Assembly: GCF_019734885.1 (NCBI RefSeq)
Contig: NZ_JAAXCM010000020.1
Coordinates: 62,001-126,000 of the forward strand
Length of the DNA: 64,000 nucleotides
Reading direction: 5' to 3'
From: Pseudocoprococcus catus
Lineage (GTDB): Bacteria > Bacillota > Clostridia > Lachnospirales > Lachnospiraceae
Of this stretch, positions 31,623 to 41,231 are shown piece by piece (within the stretch, counting starts at the first letter, position 1; every line of letters starts with the position of its first letter). The position numbers were made by a program, and so were the translations under genes. The notes under the pieces are model-generated. The model was not told the origin of the DNA. It saw only the letters and a program-made list of their open reading frames with translations, and made no database searches.

Positions 31623-34013
31623 ATGAGTTATTGGATTGTTGAATTTATCAAAGTACTGAGTGGTTATATTTTCCTGATGTATTTATGGCCATCAGTTATT
31701 TTTAGAAAAAAATTATCCGGCAAGAGCTTAACTTTTCAATTTGCATTCTGTTCTACAGTCTCTATTTTATTAAGCAACACAATCATACTTGGTTTAGGTC
31801 TGTTCCATATACTGAATGAAGGGATTGTCCGGTGGATATATTATGGTACATTCTTTCTCTCTATTTTTAAAGAAAAAGAATTGAGAAGATATATTTTTGC
31901 GCATATTAAGAGAACCCTTTCGGGAACACAGGGATGGAAATTATTAATTTTCCGACAGGCAGAAAGCCTTAAGATAATTATTGTAAATAGCTTTCAACAA
32001 TTGAATAAAAAGATCAAAGGCAGAAGAATAGAGTATGGGATATTGTTTGTATTGATTGTTTTTGCGGTTGCATATTTTTCCTATGGGGCATTTCAATGTC
32101 ATTCCTATGGGTGGGGAGATATGTATGTTCATCATGCATGGATTTATGGCTTAAAAGAAGGAAAAATTTTTTCAGCAGGTATTTATCCGGAAGCTATGCA
32201 TTGTTTTATTTACTGCATGAATGATTTGTTTGGAATTTCAGTGTACAGCTGTATGATGTTTTTGGGAGGAATTCATGTCAGTGCACTTTTATTGGCCATT
32301 TATTGTTTCCTCAGAGAGGTCATGAAATCAAAGTATACAGTTTATCTGGTTTTGGCAGCTTTTTTGACAATTGATATGGTTTGTGTAGATGAAATTTATG
32401 GCATGTCAAGAATGCAGTATACCATACCGCAGGAATTTGGTCTGTATACGCAATTTTTGTGTGCGTTATATCTGGTTCGATTCCTTAGAAGAAATCCTGA
32501 AGAGGGAAAAGCAAAACGAAAAGTTTGGAATGATGATCTGTTTTTGTTTATGACATCATTGGCGGCTTCTTTAGCAATCCATTTTTATGTTACGATGATG
32601 GCATTCTTTTTATGTGCTGCAATTGCAATTTTTGGTATTGTGAAGGTATTTAAAAAAGAAAATTTCAAATCATTGGTTATAGCAGTATTGGCTGGAATGA
32701 TTATTTCTGCGGCGCCTATGGTACTAGCCTATGCATCGGGGATACCTCTTCAGGGATCATTGAACTGGGGCATGAATGTTATGAATGGTACGGATACGAA
32801 AGAGGGTCGGACGCAGCAGGCACAAAGTATTGCAAGTGAGAATAATGCGGAAACATCGTCTCAGAATGAGAGTGAGAGCCAGAGCAGTGAAAGTATTCAA
32901 CAGGAATCAGGCGTCCAAAGCAGTCAATCTGTGACTTCAGAAGAAAAACAGCAGACGGAAACCAATGATGCTTTGGAACAGGAGCAGACATCACAGAAAA
33001 AGAGCAGAAAAACCATCGGGGAATATATAAAAATGGTCTACAAATATGGTTACGCGCAGCTTTATGGTGATACAAGGGCAAAATGGCTTCTTGGTTTCAC
33101 ATTGATAGCAGGCATTTTGAGCGTTATAAATTGGATCATTACAGCTATACGTTTTCGAAAATTGCCTTTTGAATTATATCTGGGGATAACAGCAGCATCT
33201 GTCATTTTTATGATTTTATATGCGGCACCGTTTTTGGGACTTCCGGAAATAATAGCAGGTGCGAGACTGTGTCTGACAGAGCAGGTACTTCTGCTGTCAA
33301 TGATGGCACTGCCCGCGGATGAAGTGTTATTTGCGATAGGACGAAGAAAGATGGCATGCATTCTCCCTTATTTAAGTGTTTTGGGAGTGGCTGTAATTTA
33401 TGCGGGAACCAATTATTTTGGTGTCTATCATGGCTATTTATACTATGAGCTGACAAGATATAATTCTGTGATAAATCTGACAAATCGTATTGCATCTGAA
33501 TATCCAAAGCAGCGTTATACGATCATTTCTACAACGGATGAAATTTATCAGGTTATAGAATCCGGATGGCATGAGGAAATCCTTGATTTTTATTATAAGT
33601 CGAAGCTGGAAAAATATTATATACCAACGGAATATCTCTTTTTCTATGTGGAAAAGAATCCGATTCAATATGCACAGTACCATTTTTTTGCAGGACCAAG
33701 GTGGCTCGCACAGAAAAAATATTCACAGTATTATAAGTACTCCAATGCGGTGATTAGTGAAGGCAGTGCGATCAAAAGCTCAAAAATTTCGGAAGATGTG
33801 CTTGGTGAGCCGCTTACAGATATGGGAAAAGCATCAGATGCCTATTCTAATCTTAAAAATAGAACAATATTGGAATCAGAATTGTATTTTTGGTGCCAGG
33901 ATTTCAAGGCTCGTCTGCCATATGAAATTCAAGTATATTATGAAGATGAAGATGTTGTCTGCTATATGATTAAGCAGAATCCTGAACATTTGTATAATTT
34001 GGGAAGCAAGTAA
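31623..34013 (+). CDS. Large polytopic membrane protein, GT-C-like glycosyltransferase candidate
   Basis: A 796-residue protein with about a dozen predicted membrane helices. After an N-terminal pair of helices and a basic loop, the first large outer loop reads YGWGDMYVHHAWIYGLKEGK then GIYPEAMHCFIYCM (residues about 162-195); an acidic residue followed by His pairs in the first loop is the hallmark of GT-C sugar transferases using lipid-linked donors. Residues about 392-461 are an unusual Ser/Gln/Glu-rich linker between helices. It ends with a soluble domain (EDEDVVCYMIKQ). The start is uncertain: ATG 31623 follows a G-rich site; GTG 31608 is the alternative. It is more AT-rich than neighbours. 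Paired with a DUF4832 gene. Confidence 0.6.
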   Translation: MSYWIVEFIKVLSGYIFLMYLWPSVIFRKKLSGKSLTFQFAFCSTVSILLSNTIILGLGLFHILNEGIVRWIYYGTFFLSIFKEKELRRYIFAHIKRTLSGTQGWKLLIFRQAESLKIIIVNSFQQLNKKIKGRRIEYGILFVLIVFAVAYFSYGAFQCHSYGWGDMYVHHAWIYGLKEGKIFSAGIYPEAMHCFIYCMNDLFGISVYSCMMFLGGIHVSALLLAIYCFLREVMKSKYTVYLVLAAFLTIDMVCVDEIYGMSRMQYTIPQEFGLYTQFLCALYLVRFLRRNPEEGKAKRKVWNDDLFLFMTSLAASLAIHFYVTMMAFFLCAAIAIFGIVKVFKKENFKSLVIAVLAGMIISAAPMVLAYASGIPLQGSLNWGMNVMNGTDTKEGRTQQAQSIASENNAETSSQNESESQSSESIQQESGVQSSQSVTSEEKQQTETNDALEQEQTSQKKSRKTIGEYIKMVYKYGYAQLYGDTRAKWLLGFTLIAGILSVINWIITAIRFRKLPFELYLGITAASVIFMILYAAPFLGLPEIIAGARLCLTEQVLLLSMMALPADEVLFAIGRRKMACILPYLSVLGVAVIYAGTNYFGVYHGYLYYELTRYNSVINLTNRIASEYPKQRYTIISTTDEIYQVIESGWHEEILDFYYKSKLEKYYIPTEYLFFYVEKNPIQYAQYHFFAGPRWLAQKKYSQYYKYSNAVISEGSAIKSSKISEDVLGEPLTDMGKASDAYSNLKNRTILESELYFWCQDFKARLPYEIQVYYEDEDVVCYMIKQNPEHLYNLGSK

Positions 34014-34056
34014 ATTTAGGAAAAGAGTTTTGCATTGTCGGAAAAGGAAGTGAGCT

Positions 34057-35418
34057 ATGAACAGCTTGAAGAGACGGAGGCTGTGGTGCGCAGTGCCTGC
34101 AGTGTTTATTCTGTTGTTTATCATTAGTATCTATACATTTTTTCAAAAGAATGTCAAGGAATATGAGAGGGCGGAAGAGGTTTTTGGCAACCCACTTATG
34201 GGATATGCGCCATGTGCCTGGAATACAACGGTCAGCGATGACGTTTCACTGCTGTATATGGATATTACATGGGCGGAACTTGAACCTGAAGAAGGACAAT
34301 ATAATTGGGAGAGCATAGATAAAGAAAATCAGCTGAGCCGATGGAGGAAGGAAGGCAAACATATTGTATTGAGATTTGTCTGTGATGTACCCGGTCAGGA
34401 GAAGCATATGGACATTCCGGAGTGGTTGTATGAGAAGATTGATCATGAGGGAACCTGGTATGATGTTGAATTCGGCAAGGGATTTGCCCCGGATTATAAT
34501 AATGAAGAGATGATACGGTATCATGCAAAAGCGGTTGAGGCTTTGGGAGAGCATCTTGGCAAGGATGGTTTGATCAGTTATATTGAACTGGGCAGTCTGG
34601 GACACTGGGGAGAATGGCATGTCAATTACAGTGCCGGTATTCAGCGACTTCCAAATGAAGCGGTACGGAAGCAGTATGTAGTTCCCTGGACGGGAGCTTT
34701 TCCTGATGCAATGCTGCTGATGCGCAGACCATTCTCACATGCTTCGGAATATGGAATGGGATTGTATAATGATATGGCAGGTCATCCGGATGAAACAGAA
34801 GTCTGGTTGAGAGAGATTGAAAATGGAGGAGATCTCACTCAGACAGATGAGAAAAATGCTTTAATTTCAATGCATGACTTTTGGAAGACAGCTCCTGTCG
34901 GCGGGGAATTGACCAGTTCTTTTTCTATGGAAGATTTACTGGAGACGAATCTTGACCAGACTGCAACACTGATCAGAGAGTCGCATACAACTTTTTTGGG
35001 ACCGCATGTAGCCAATAACCAATATTTACAAGGTTATCATACCGTATTGAAAAGCATGGGATATCGTTTGCGGATATCAGAAGCTGTCCTTTCAAATAAA
35101 CTAAAGGGAACAAAGCTTTCAATGACATGGGCAAATGATGGTACAGCACCTTTTTATAAAGACTGGCCGGTATGGGTTTATGTAACAGATGAGAATGGTG
35201 ATACCATTGAAAAGAAGCAGGTTGAAATGAAGCTGTCTTCAATTCTTCCTGGCGAAAGTGTAAAAACAGAAATTTGTCTGGAGACAAAAAAACTTGTTGA
35301 TCTTGCGGGTAAGAAATACAACATTCGTATTGGGATTGAGGATCCTATGACAGGAAAGGAAAATCTTCGTTTGGCAATGAAGTGCGGATACATGGATGGA
35401 AGAAACCTTTTATGGTAG
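34057..35418 (+). CDS. DUF4832 protein, TIM-barrel glycoside-hydrolase-like, membrane-anchored
   Basis: A 453-residue protein with an N-terminal anchor helix (LWCAVPAVFILLFIISIYTFF, about 9-29, cited as VPAVFILLFIISIYTFF) and an exported domain. Family blocks: LLYMDITWAELEPEEGQYNW, GKHIVLRFVCDVPG, YIELGSLGHWGEWHV and LLMRRPFSH, as in DUF4832 proteins that look like GH42/GH-A barrels; Glu in ELGSLGHWGEWH are candidate catalytic residues. A C-terminal beta-sandwich (about 345-450) follows. No substrate is known. It lies 43 bp after the GT-C-like gene, so both probably act on the same cell-surface glycan. Confidence 0.75.
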   Translation: MNSLKRRRLWCAVPAVFILLFIISIYTFFQKNVKEYERAEEVFGNPLMGYAPCAWNTTVSDDVSLLYMDITWAELEPEEGQYNWESIDKENQLSRWRKEGKHIVLRFVCDVPGQEKHMDIPEWLYEKIDHEGTWYDVEFGKGFAPDYNNEEMIRYHAKAVEALGEHLGKDGLISYIELGSLGHWGEWHVNYSAGIQRLPNEAVRKQYVVPWTGAFPDAMLLMRRPFSHASEYGMGLYNDMAGHPDETEVWLREIENGGDLTQTDEKNALISMHDFWKTAPVGGELTSSFSMEDLLETNLDQTATLIRESHTTFLGPHVANNQYLQGYHTVLKSMGYRLRISEAVLSNKLKGTKLSMTWANDGTAPFYKDWPVWVYVTDENGDTIEKKQVEMKLSSILPGESVKTEICLETKKLVDLAGKKYNIRIGIEDPMTGKENLRLAMKCGYMDGRNLLW

Positions 35419-35442
35419 TATGAAGGAAAGAGGAAATAAATC

Positions 35443-36792
35443 ATGAGCAGTTTTGAGAAAAATCTTTCAGAAGGCAATGTAGCAAAGCAGCTGATACTGT
35501 TTTCACTGCCTTTTCTGGCGTCGAATATTATACAGTCTTTATACAGTGTGGCAGATATGCTGATTGTTGGGCGCTTCAGCGGCACAACCAGTATGTCCGG
35601 CGTTAATCTGGGCAGTCAGGTGACACTGATCCTGACAAATATCGTTGTTGGTCTGTGTGCCGGCGGAACGGTATTGATCGCGCAGTATTTGGGAGCCAAA
35701 AGGCGGAAGGATATGCAGGAGACAACAGCCACATTACTGACCACATTAACAATGGCAGCCATTGCTATCACAGTTTTAATGCTGATCTTGAAAAAGCCGA
35801 TTCTTCATCTGATTCAGACACCGGCGGAATCTTTTGCGGAGGCTGATCGATATCTCACAGTGACGGTGCTGGGACTGATATTTATATTTGGTTATAATGT
35901 ATTCAGTGCGGTCATGCGAGGCATGGGGGACAGCAAACGGCCGCTGTATTTTGTACTGATTGCCTGCATTACCAACGTGGTTCTTGACCTTGTGCTGGTG
36001 GCTGGTTTGAAAATGGGGGCACTGGGAGCGGCTATTGCAACAGTTTTCTCACAGGCTGTCAGTATGATTACCTGTATTGTCGTGATGATCCGCAACGATT
36101 TCGTCTTTGACTTCAAGCCATCTTCCTTTATCATTAAGAAAGAAAAAGCAGTGAAGATTTTGAAACTGGGGACCCCAACGGCCATTCAGAACGGTATTAC
36201 CAGTATTTCCTTTATGATTATTACAACCTTGGTCAACGTGATTGGTGGTGTGAATGCATCGGCCGCAGTAGGTGTTGTGGCGAAATTCAACAGTTTTGCA
36301 GTGCTTCCGGCTGTGGCGATGGGCGCTTCCATTTCAACCATGTGTGCACAAAATATTGGTGCAGGCAAATGGGACAGAGCGGTTAAAACCTGCAAAATCG
36401 GTACAGTCATTGCTTTTTGCATCAGCGGCTGTATTTTTATCGTTGCTCAGACATCTTTCGAGCATATCCTGCGGCTCTTTAACGATGAGCCGGAAATGCT
36501 GAAATATGGCGTACAGTATATCAGAACATTCAGTTTTGATTATTTATTGATGCCGTTTGTCTTCTGTATCAACGGCCTGTTTACAGGCGCAGGGCATACC
36601 GCTTTTTCCATGGTGAATAATATGCTGTCGGCGATCATTCTCAGAGTACCGGTGGCAGTGATCTTTGGCCTGGTGCTGAATTTTGGTTTGACGGGCGTCG
36701 GTCTCGGCGGTCCGATGGCATCCGTGGGTGCCATTATATTGATTGTGGTGTTCCTGATATCAGGTCGTTGGAAAGAGAATAAAGCGTTATAA
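35443..36792 (+). CDS. MATE family efflux transporter (third copy)
   Basis: A 449-residue exporter with 12 predicted helices. LFSLPFLASNIIQSLYSVADMLIVGRF opens the MatE domain (cited here from SLPFLASNIIQSLYSVADM); CAGGTVLIAQYLGAKRRKDM and AVMRGMGDSKRPLYFVL are typical of the NorM/DinF-like Clostridial branch. GAGGAAATAAATC precedes the ATG. It is 24 bp after the DUF4832 gene but its base composition matches the chromosome better; whether it belongs to that unit is unclear. A role in moving a lipid- or glycan-linked molecule rather than drugs is possible but unsupported. Confidence 0.9.
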   Translation: MSSFEKNLSEGNVAKQLILFSLPFLASNIIQSLYSVADMLIVGRFSGTTSMSGVNLGSQVTLILTNIVVGLCAGGTVLIAQYLGAKRRKDMQETTATLLTTLTMAAIAITVLMLILKKPILHLIQTPAESFAEADRYLTVTVLGLIFIFGYNVFSAVMRGMGDSKRPLYFVLIACITNVVLDLVLVAGLKMGALGAAIATVFSQAVSMITCIVVMIRNDFVFDFKPSSFIIKKEKAVKILKLGTPTAIQNGITSISFMIITTLVNVIGGVNASAAVGVVAKFNSFAVLPAVAMGASISTMCAQNIGAGKWDRAVKTCKIGTVIAFCISGCIFIVAQTSFEHILRLFNDEPEMLKYGVQYIRTFSFDYLLMPFVFCINGLFTGAGHTAFSMVNNMLSAIILRVPVAVIFGLVLNFGLTGVGLGGPMASVGAIILIVVFLISGRWKENKAL

Positions 36793-36901
36793 AGAAAATC
36801 GCGATAGGCGTATTTACAAACGCCTGTAAGAAAGATATAATAAGAATATAGGAAGCTGGAAGGTGAATGTGCTCACCCGATCCGGCGAAATATTAGGTTA
36901 A

Positions 36902-36951
36902 AAAATAGCTGTCCGAGACTCGCCAAAGTACATAGGACGGCTATTTTTTAT
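36902..36951 (+). terminator. Terminator after the third MATE gene
   Basis: AAAATAGC (36902-36909) and GCTATTTT (36940-36947), with GTCC/GGAC pairing inside, followed by TTTATG. An AGGCGT/ACGCCT hairpin near 36808 lies closer to the stop codon. Confidence 0.75.
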
Positions 36952-37186
36952 GCGTAAAATTCAGTATTGCAACTATGAGCATAGCGACAGAGACTATAAG
37001 TTGTAATTCCTCATATGTACTCATATGGCACCACCTGCGAATAGGCTCGGAACGGGTGCGGCACGTCCTCCGACTTCCATGAAATAAGTATACCATGGAT
37101 AACCGGAGATGGCCATAAGTTACAGAATGGCCATAGCCTATGTAATAAAGGAAAACTCTCTCGCATAAGCCTCATACAGGATGCCG
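36952..37186. other. Intergenic stretch with no gene seen
   Basis: About 235 bases between the terminator of the third MATE gene and the fold-back terminator of pyc. It contains short AT- and GC-rich inverted motifs (for example TGGCCAT copies near 37110 and 37130) but no supported coding frame. Confidence 0.45.
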
Positions 37187-37190
37187 ATAA

Positions 37191-37312
37191 AAAAACTGAA
37201 ATTCCCAGATGTCTGCATTTTTGCGACACTGTGTGCTCCAGGCGGACAAGCAGTCCGAATGGAGCACACAGTGTCTGGCAAAACCAGCGAGACAGCGGAA
37301 ATTTCAGTTTTT
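37191..37312 (-). terminator. Long fold-back terminator of pyc
   Basis: Outer arms 37191-37203 and 37300-37312 (13 bp, AAAAACTGAAATT type) and inner arms 37225-37239 and 37261-37275 (15 bp perfect) enclose a small CGGAC/GTCCG tip. Read on the minus strand, directly after the pyc stop, the structure ends in a run of T, so it can terminate pyc. Confidence 0.75.
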
Positions 37313-37335
37313 ATTTTATGATACCCGTATGAACA

Positions 37336-40300
37336 CTATTTCTGGAAGGACAGCAGCAGATCGCCGGTATTGACGCGATCGCCTGCAGCAACGTAAATCT
37401 TGTCGATAACACCGTCCTGTTTGGCAACGACAGTTGTCTCCAGCTTCATGGCTTCGAGTACGAGCAACGGCTGGTTCTGTTTCACTTCTTCGCCTTCTTT
37501 GACGAATACCTGGCTGACTGTACCCGGAATTGTAGAACCAACATGTGCCGGGTTGGACTTATCTGCTTTCAGTTTCTTATCGGACTTAACTTCAAGCTTC
37601 TTATCCTGAACAGTGACTTCACGGACAGAACCGTTGATTTCAAAGCTGAGGACACGTTTGCCTTCCTCGTCAGGTGCAGACATTTCCATAAACTTGATCA
37701 GCAGATCTTTACCTTCGCCAATCTTAAGGGTTGTCTCCTCACCACGGCGCAGGCCATAGAAGTAAACATGGCTTTCAAGTCGTGTAACATCGTTGTATGC
37801 CTGGAAATGTTCGCAGTAATCTTCATATACCTTTGGATAGAGGGCATAGCTGACAGCCTTCAGATCCAGCTGGTAATCGGAGAAATCTGAGAGATCGTAT
37901 TTATCCTTCAGCATGGCCTTAACAGCGTCAAAATCGACATCCGGAAGCAATGTACCCGGACGGACAGTGATCGGTTTCTCACCTTTGAGGATCATCTTCT
38001 GAAGTTCAGGATTGAATCCACCTTCAGGCTGTCCGATCATGCCCTTGAAGTAGTCTACAACAGAGGCAGGGAATGAGAGATCCTGGCCAAGTTCAAAGAT
38101 ATTGTCTTTGGTCAGACCGTTCTTCAGCATAAAGATAGCCATATCACCGACAACCTTGGATGTAGGTGTAACTTTTGTAACATTGCCGAGAAGCTCGTTG
38201 GCCTGTCTGTACAGCTCTTTGATTTCTTCAAACTGATTCTTCATACCCATGCTTTCAACCTGGGCGAGAAGGTTGGAGTACTGACCGCCAGGGATCTCGT
38301 ACTTGTAAATATCAACGTTTGGTGCGTTCATACCGCTTTCAAACTGTTTGTAAACCTTGCGGACTCTGCCGTAGTAGCGGCCAAGTTCACTGAGTTCATC
38401 AAGATCAAGGCCTGTGTCACGGTCTGTACCCTGCAGGGCAGCAACAACAGAGTTCATGGATGGCTGACTGGTCAGTGTGCTCATGGATTCAATGGCCAGA
38501 TCGACGATATCAACGCCGGCTTCTGCAGCCATCAGGACAGTTGCCACACCGTTGCCTGTAGAATCATGTGTATGAAGGTGAACCGGAATCTTCAGTTCGG
38601 ACTTCAGCGCACCGATCAGCTCTTTGGCAGCGTATGGCTTCAGAAGTCCGGCCATATCCTTGATGCAGAAGGTATGGATACCAAGTGCTTCGAGTTCTTT
38701 GGCTTTCTTGACATAATAATCCAGTGTGTATTTCTTCTCGTTCGGATTCGTAACATCGCCTGTATAGCAGAGTGTACCTTCGACAATCTTGCCTGTTTTC
38801 AATGCTTCTTCGATTGGCATCTTCATGTTCTCAACCCAGTTCAGGGAGTCGAAAATTCTGAAAATATCGATGCCGGCTTTGGAGGAAACATCAATAAAGT
38901 TTTTAACCACATTATCCGGATAATTGCTGTAACCAACGGCGTTGGATGCACGCAGCAGCATCTGGAGCATAGTGTTCGGCATTCTCTCACGGAGAATTTC
39001 GAGACGCTTCCATGGAGATTCCTTCAGGAAACGATAAGCGGTATCGAATGTGGCACCGCCCCAGCATTCAACGGAATAAGCATTCTGCATAAATGCATTG
39101 GTTGCACGGGCTGCACCGGCGAGATCCTTCGTACGCATACGGGTTGCCATCAGGGACTGCTGGGCATCACGCATAGTTGTATCTGTCACGTATAATTTCT
39201 TGTCATTCAAGATCTTCTGAGTAAAGTCCCTGGCTCCAAGCTTTAAGAATTCGTCTCTGGCACCATAAACCGTTTTCTCCTCATTGAACTGAGGAATTTC
39301 ACGATTTTCATAAAATGGTTTGTCGCCGCCTGTTGCATTGACAATTCTGTCACCAAGAAATTCAATAATCTTGGTTGCACGGTCCTGACTGCGCTGCAGC
39401 TGGAACAGAGAAGGTGTTTCTTCTATAAAAGTAGTGTAGCACTTGCCGGCTCTGAAGGTTTCGTTGTTGATAACATTGATCAGGAAAGGTACATTCGTCT
39501 TGACACCTCTGATACGCAATTCCTTCAATCCACGGAGAGATTTGCGGATAGCACCTTCAAAAGTACGGTCATGTGTGATGACTTTTACAAGAAGGCTGTC
39601 ATAGTATGGAAGAATTTCTGCACCTGTGTAAGCATTGCCGCCGTCGAGACGGATACCATTACCTGAACCGGAACGATAAACAGTGATTTTGCCGGTATCA
39701 GGAAGAAAGCTGTTGGAAGGATCTTCGGTGGTGACACGTGTCTGGATAGAATATCCCTGACACTGAACCGCATCCTGAGAAGGAATATTGATTTCAGGAC
39801 TGTTCAGAGGGTAGCCTTCTGCAACAAGAATCTGGGATGCAACAATATCAATGCCTGTAACCATTTCAGAAACAGTATGTTCAACCTGGATACGAGGATT
39901 CATTTCAATAAAGTATGGGTTACCGTCCTGATCTACAAGGAACTCAAGGGTACCGGCATTTCTGTAACCTACTTGCTTGCAAAGCTTGATGGCACTGTCA
40001 AAAATAATCTGTCGGGTTGTTTCAGGAATACTGAAAGCAGGTGCATATTCAACAACCTTCTGATGACGGCGCTGAACAGAACAGTCACGATCATAAAGGT
40101 GAACAACATTGCCGTAGTTATCAGCAAGTACCTGTACTTCGATATGCTTTGGTCCACGGATATATTTTTCGATGAAAATCTGGTCGTCACCAAAAGCTTT
40201 CTTGGATTCATTGCAGGCTTCACGGTATTCCTTCGGCATGTCTTCAGCATTGTTGACGATACGCATACCACGTCCGCCGCCGCCGTTGGAGGCTTTCAGC

Positions 40301-40791
40301 ATAACCGGATAGCCAACCATATCAGCAACCTTCATGACTTCTTCTTCAGTCTTTAAAGCGTGATCCACACCAGGGATGATCGGAACACCGGCTTTGATGG
40401 CCATCTGTTTGGAAGAAATCTTATCACCCATGGCATTCATGATGTCTTTGGAAGGCCCGATGAATACGATACCTGCCTCTTCACAGGCTTCAACAAAGTC
40501 TGGATTCTCAGAGAGAAAACCGTAGCCCGGATGAATGGCATCAACATTTGCCTTTTTGGCAATTTCAATAATACCTTTGATGTCCAGATAAGCATCAACA
40601 GGACCTTTATTTTCTTTCAGCTGATAGGATTCATCTGCTTTGGAACGGAAGAGAGCATAGCGGTCTTCCTTGGAATAGATACCGACGGTTGTAATACCCA
40701 GCTCATTCAGAGCACGATAAACACGGATTGCGATTTCACCGCGGTTAGCGACGAGAACACGTTTGAATGGTTTGATTTGTACTTCTCCCAC
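37336..40791 (-). CDS. pyc: Pyruvate carboxylase
   Basis: Carboxylates pyruvate to oxaloacetate with ATP and bicarbonate, an anaplerotic step. The single 1151-residue chain has all domains in order: biotin carboxylase (1-460; KASNGGGGRGMRIV ATP-grasp loop, EMNPRIQVEHTVSE), carboxyltransferase barrel (about 535-830; TTMRDAQQSLMATRMRT, HLHTHDSTGNG with metal-ligand His), PYC central domain, and a biotinyl domain with the biotin Lys in EAMKLET (about 1115). The start is GTG 40791 with AAGGAGG upstream. It is monocistronic, with promoter TTGCAT-17-TATAGT and a cre-like site further upstream. Confidence 0.98.
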   Translation of the reverse strand: MGEVQIKPFKRVLVANRGEIAIRVYRALNELGITTVGIYSKEDRYALFRSKADESYQLKENKGPVDAYLDIKGIIEIAKKANVDAIHPGYGFLSENPDFVEACEEAGIVFIGPSKDIMNAMGDKISSKQMAIKAGVPIIPGVDHALKTEEEVMKVADMVGYPVMLKASNGGGGRGMRIVNNAEDMPKEYREACNESKKAFGDDQIFIEKYIRGPKHIEVQVLADNYGNVVHLYDRDCSVQRRHQKVVEYAPAFSIPETTRQIIFDSAIKLCKQVGYRNAGTLEFLVDQDGNPYFIEMNPRIQVEHTVSEMVTGIDIVASQILVAEGYPLNSPEINIPSQDAVQCQGYSIQTRVTTEDPSNSFLPDTGKITVYRSGSGNGIRLDGGNAYTGAEILPYYDSLLVKVITHDRTFEGAIRKSLRGLKELRIRGVKTNVPFLINVINNETFRAGKCYTTFIEETPSLFQLQRSQDRATKIIEFLGDRIVNATGGDKPFYENREIPQFNEEKTVYGARDEFLKLGARDFTQKILNDKKLYVTDTTMRDAQQSLMATRMRTKDLAGAARATNAFMQNAYSVECWGGATFDTAYRFLKESPWKRLEILRERMPNTMLQMLLRASNAVGYSNYPDNVVKNFIDVSSKAGIDIFRIFDSLNWVENMKMPIEEALKTGKIVEGTLCYTGDVTNPNEKKYTLDYYVKKAKELEALGIHTFCIKDMAGLLKPYAAKELIGALKSELKIPVHLHTHDSTGNGVATVLMAAEAGVDIVDLAIESMSTLTSQPSMNSVVAALQGTDRDTGLDLDELSELGRYYGRVRKVYKQFESGMNAPNVDIYKYEIPGGQYSNLLAQVESMGMKNQFEEIKELYRQANELLGNVTKVTPTSKVVGDMAIFMLKNGLTKDNIFELGQDLSFPASVVDYFKGMIGQPEGGFNPELQKMILKGEKPITVRPGTLLPDVDFDAVKAMLKDKYDLSDFSDYQLDLKAVSYALYPKVYEDYCEHFQAYNDVTRLESHVYFYGLRRGEETTLKIGEGKDLLIKFMEMSAPDEEGKRVLSFEINGSVREVTVQDKKLEVKSDKKLKADKSNPAHVGSTIPGTVSQVFVKEGEEVKQNQPLLVLEAMKLETTVVAKQDGVIDKIYVAAGDRVNTGDLLLSFQK

Positions 40792-40911
40792 TTTGAGAAA
40801 CCTCCTTTTTTAACTTTGCAAATACAATCTGTTATTCCCCTTATTTTTGTTTTACGAATAACAGCAGGAATGCTGTCTGTCGTATCGAGTGTATTGCATA
40901 CATATATTTTT

Positions 40912-40940
40912 ACTATACGATATGGTTTGTTCAAATGCAA
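40912..40940 (-). promoter_or_regulatory. Promoter of pyc
   Basis: Read on the minus strand: TTGCAT (40940-40935), 17 bp, TATAGT (40917-40912), giving a leader of roughly 115 bases before the GTG. Confidence 0.6.
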
Positions 40941-41038
40941 GCGTTAAATAATAAACATTCAAAAATGTCCTATGAATTCCGTAAAAAATCCGAATTGCTT
41001 CGAAAAAAATGCAATATTCGACAAATTAGAATTCGTTT

Positions 41039-41052
41039 TGGAAACGTTTACA
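41039..41052. promoter_or_regulatory. Possible cre site (CcpA)
   Basis: TGGAAACGTTTACA matches the catabolite-response consensus TGWAARCGYTWNCW at 13 of 14 positions. It lies about 100 bp upstream of the pyc -35 box, a place from which CcpA activates overflow-metabolism genes in other Firmicutes. No other gene start is nearby on either strand, as the facing LysR gene ends here. Confidence 0.5.
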
Positions 41053-41231
41053 GATGAAAAATAAAAAAGTGATATAGCATAAAACTATACCACGATAAAA
41101 CATCAGTATTGGAATAATTGTTCCATATAGCTTACAATATGGATAGAGTGTTGAGAAACACTAACTGTATCAGATCTGTCAGATATCGGCCATTCAGGCA
41201 GCAGATTTTTTGGATTGTACAGTTCGGTTCG

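Noticed and set aside
38566-39195. A 209-codon plus-strand ORF opposite pyc
   Set aside because: Shadow frame within the carboxyltransferase domain; composition is unlike a real protein.
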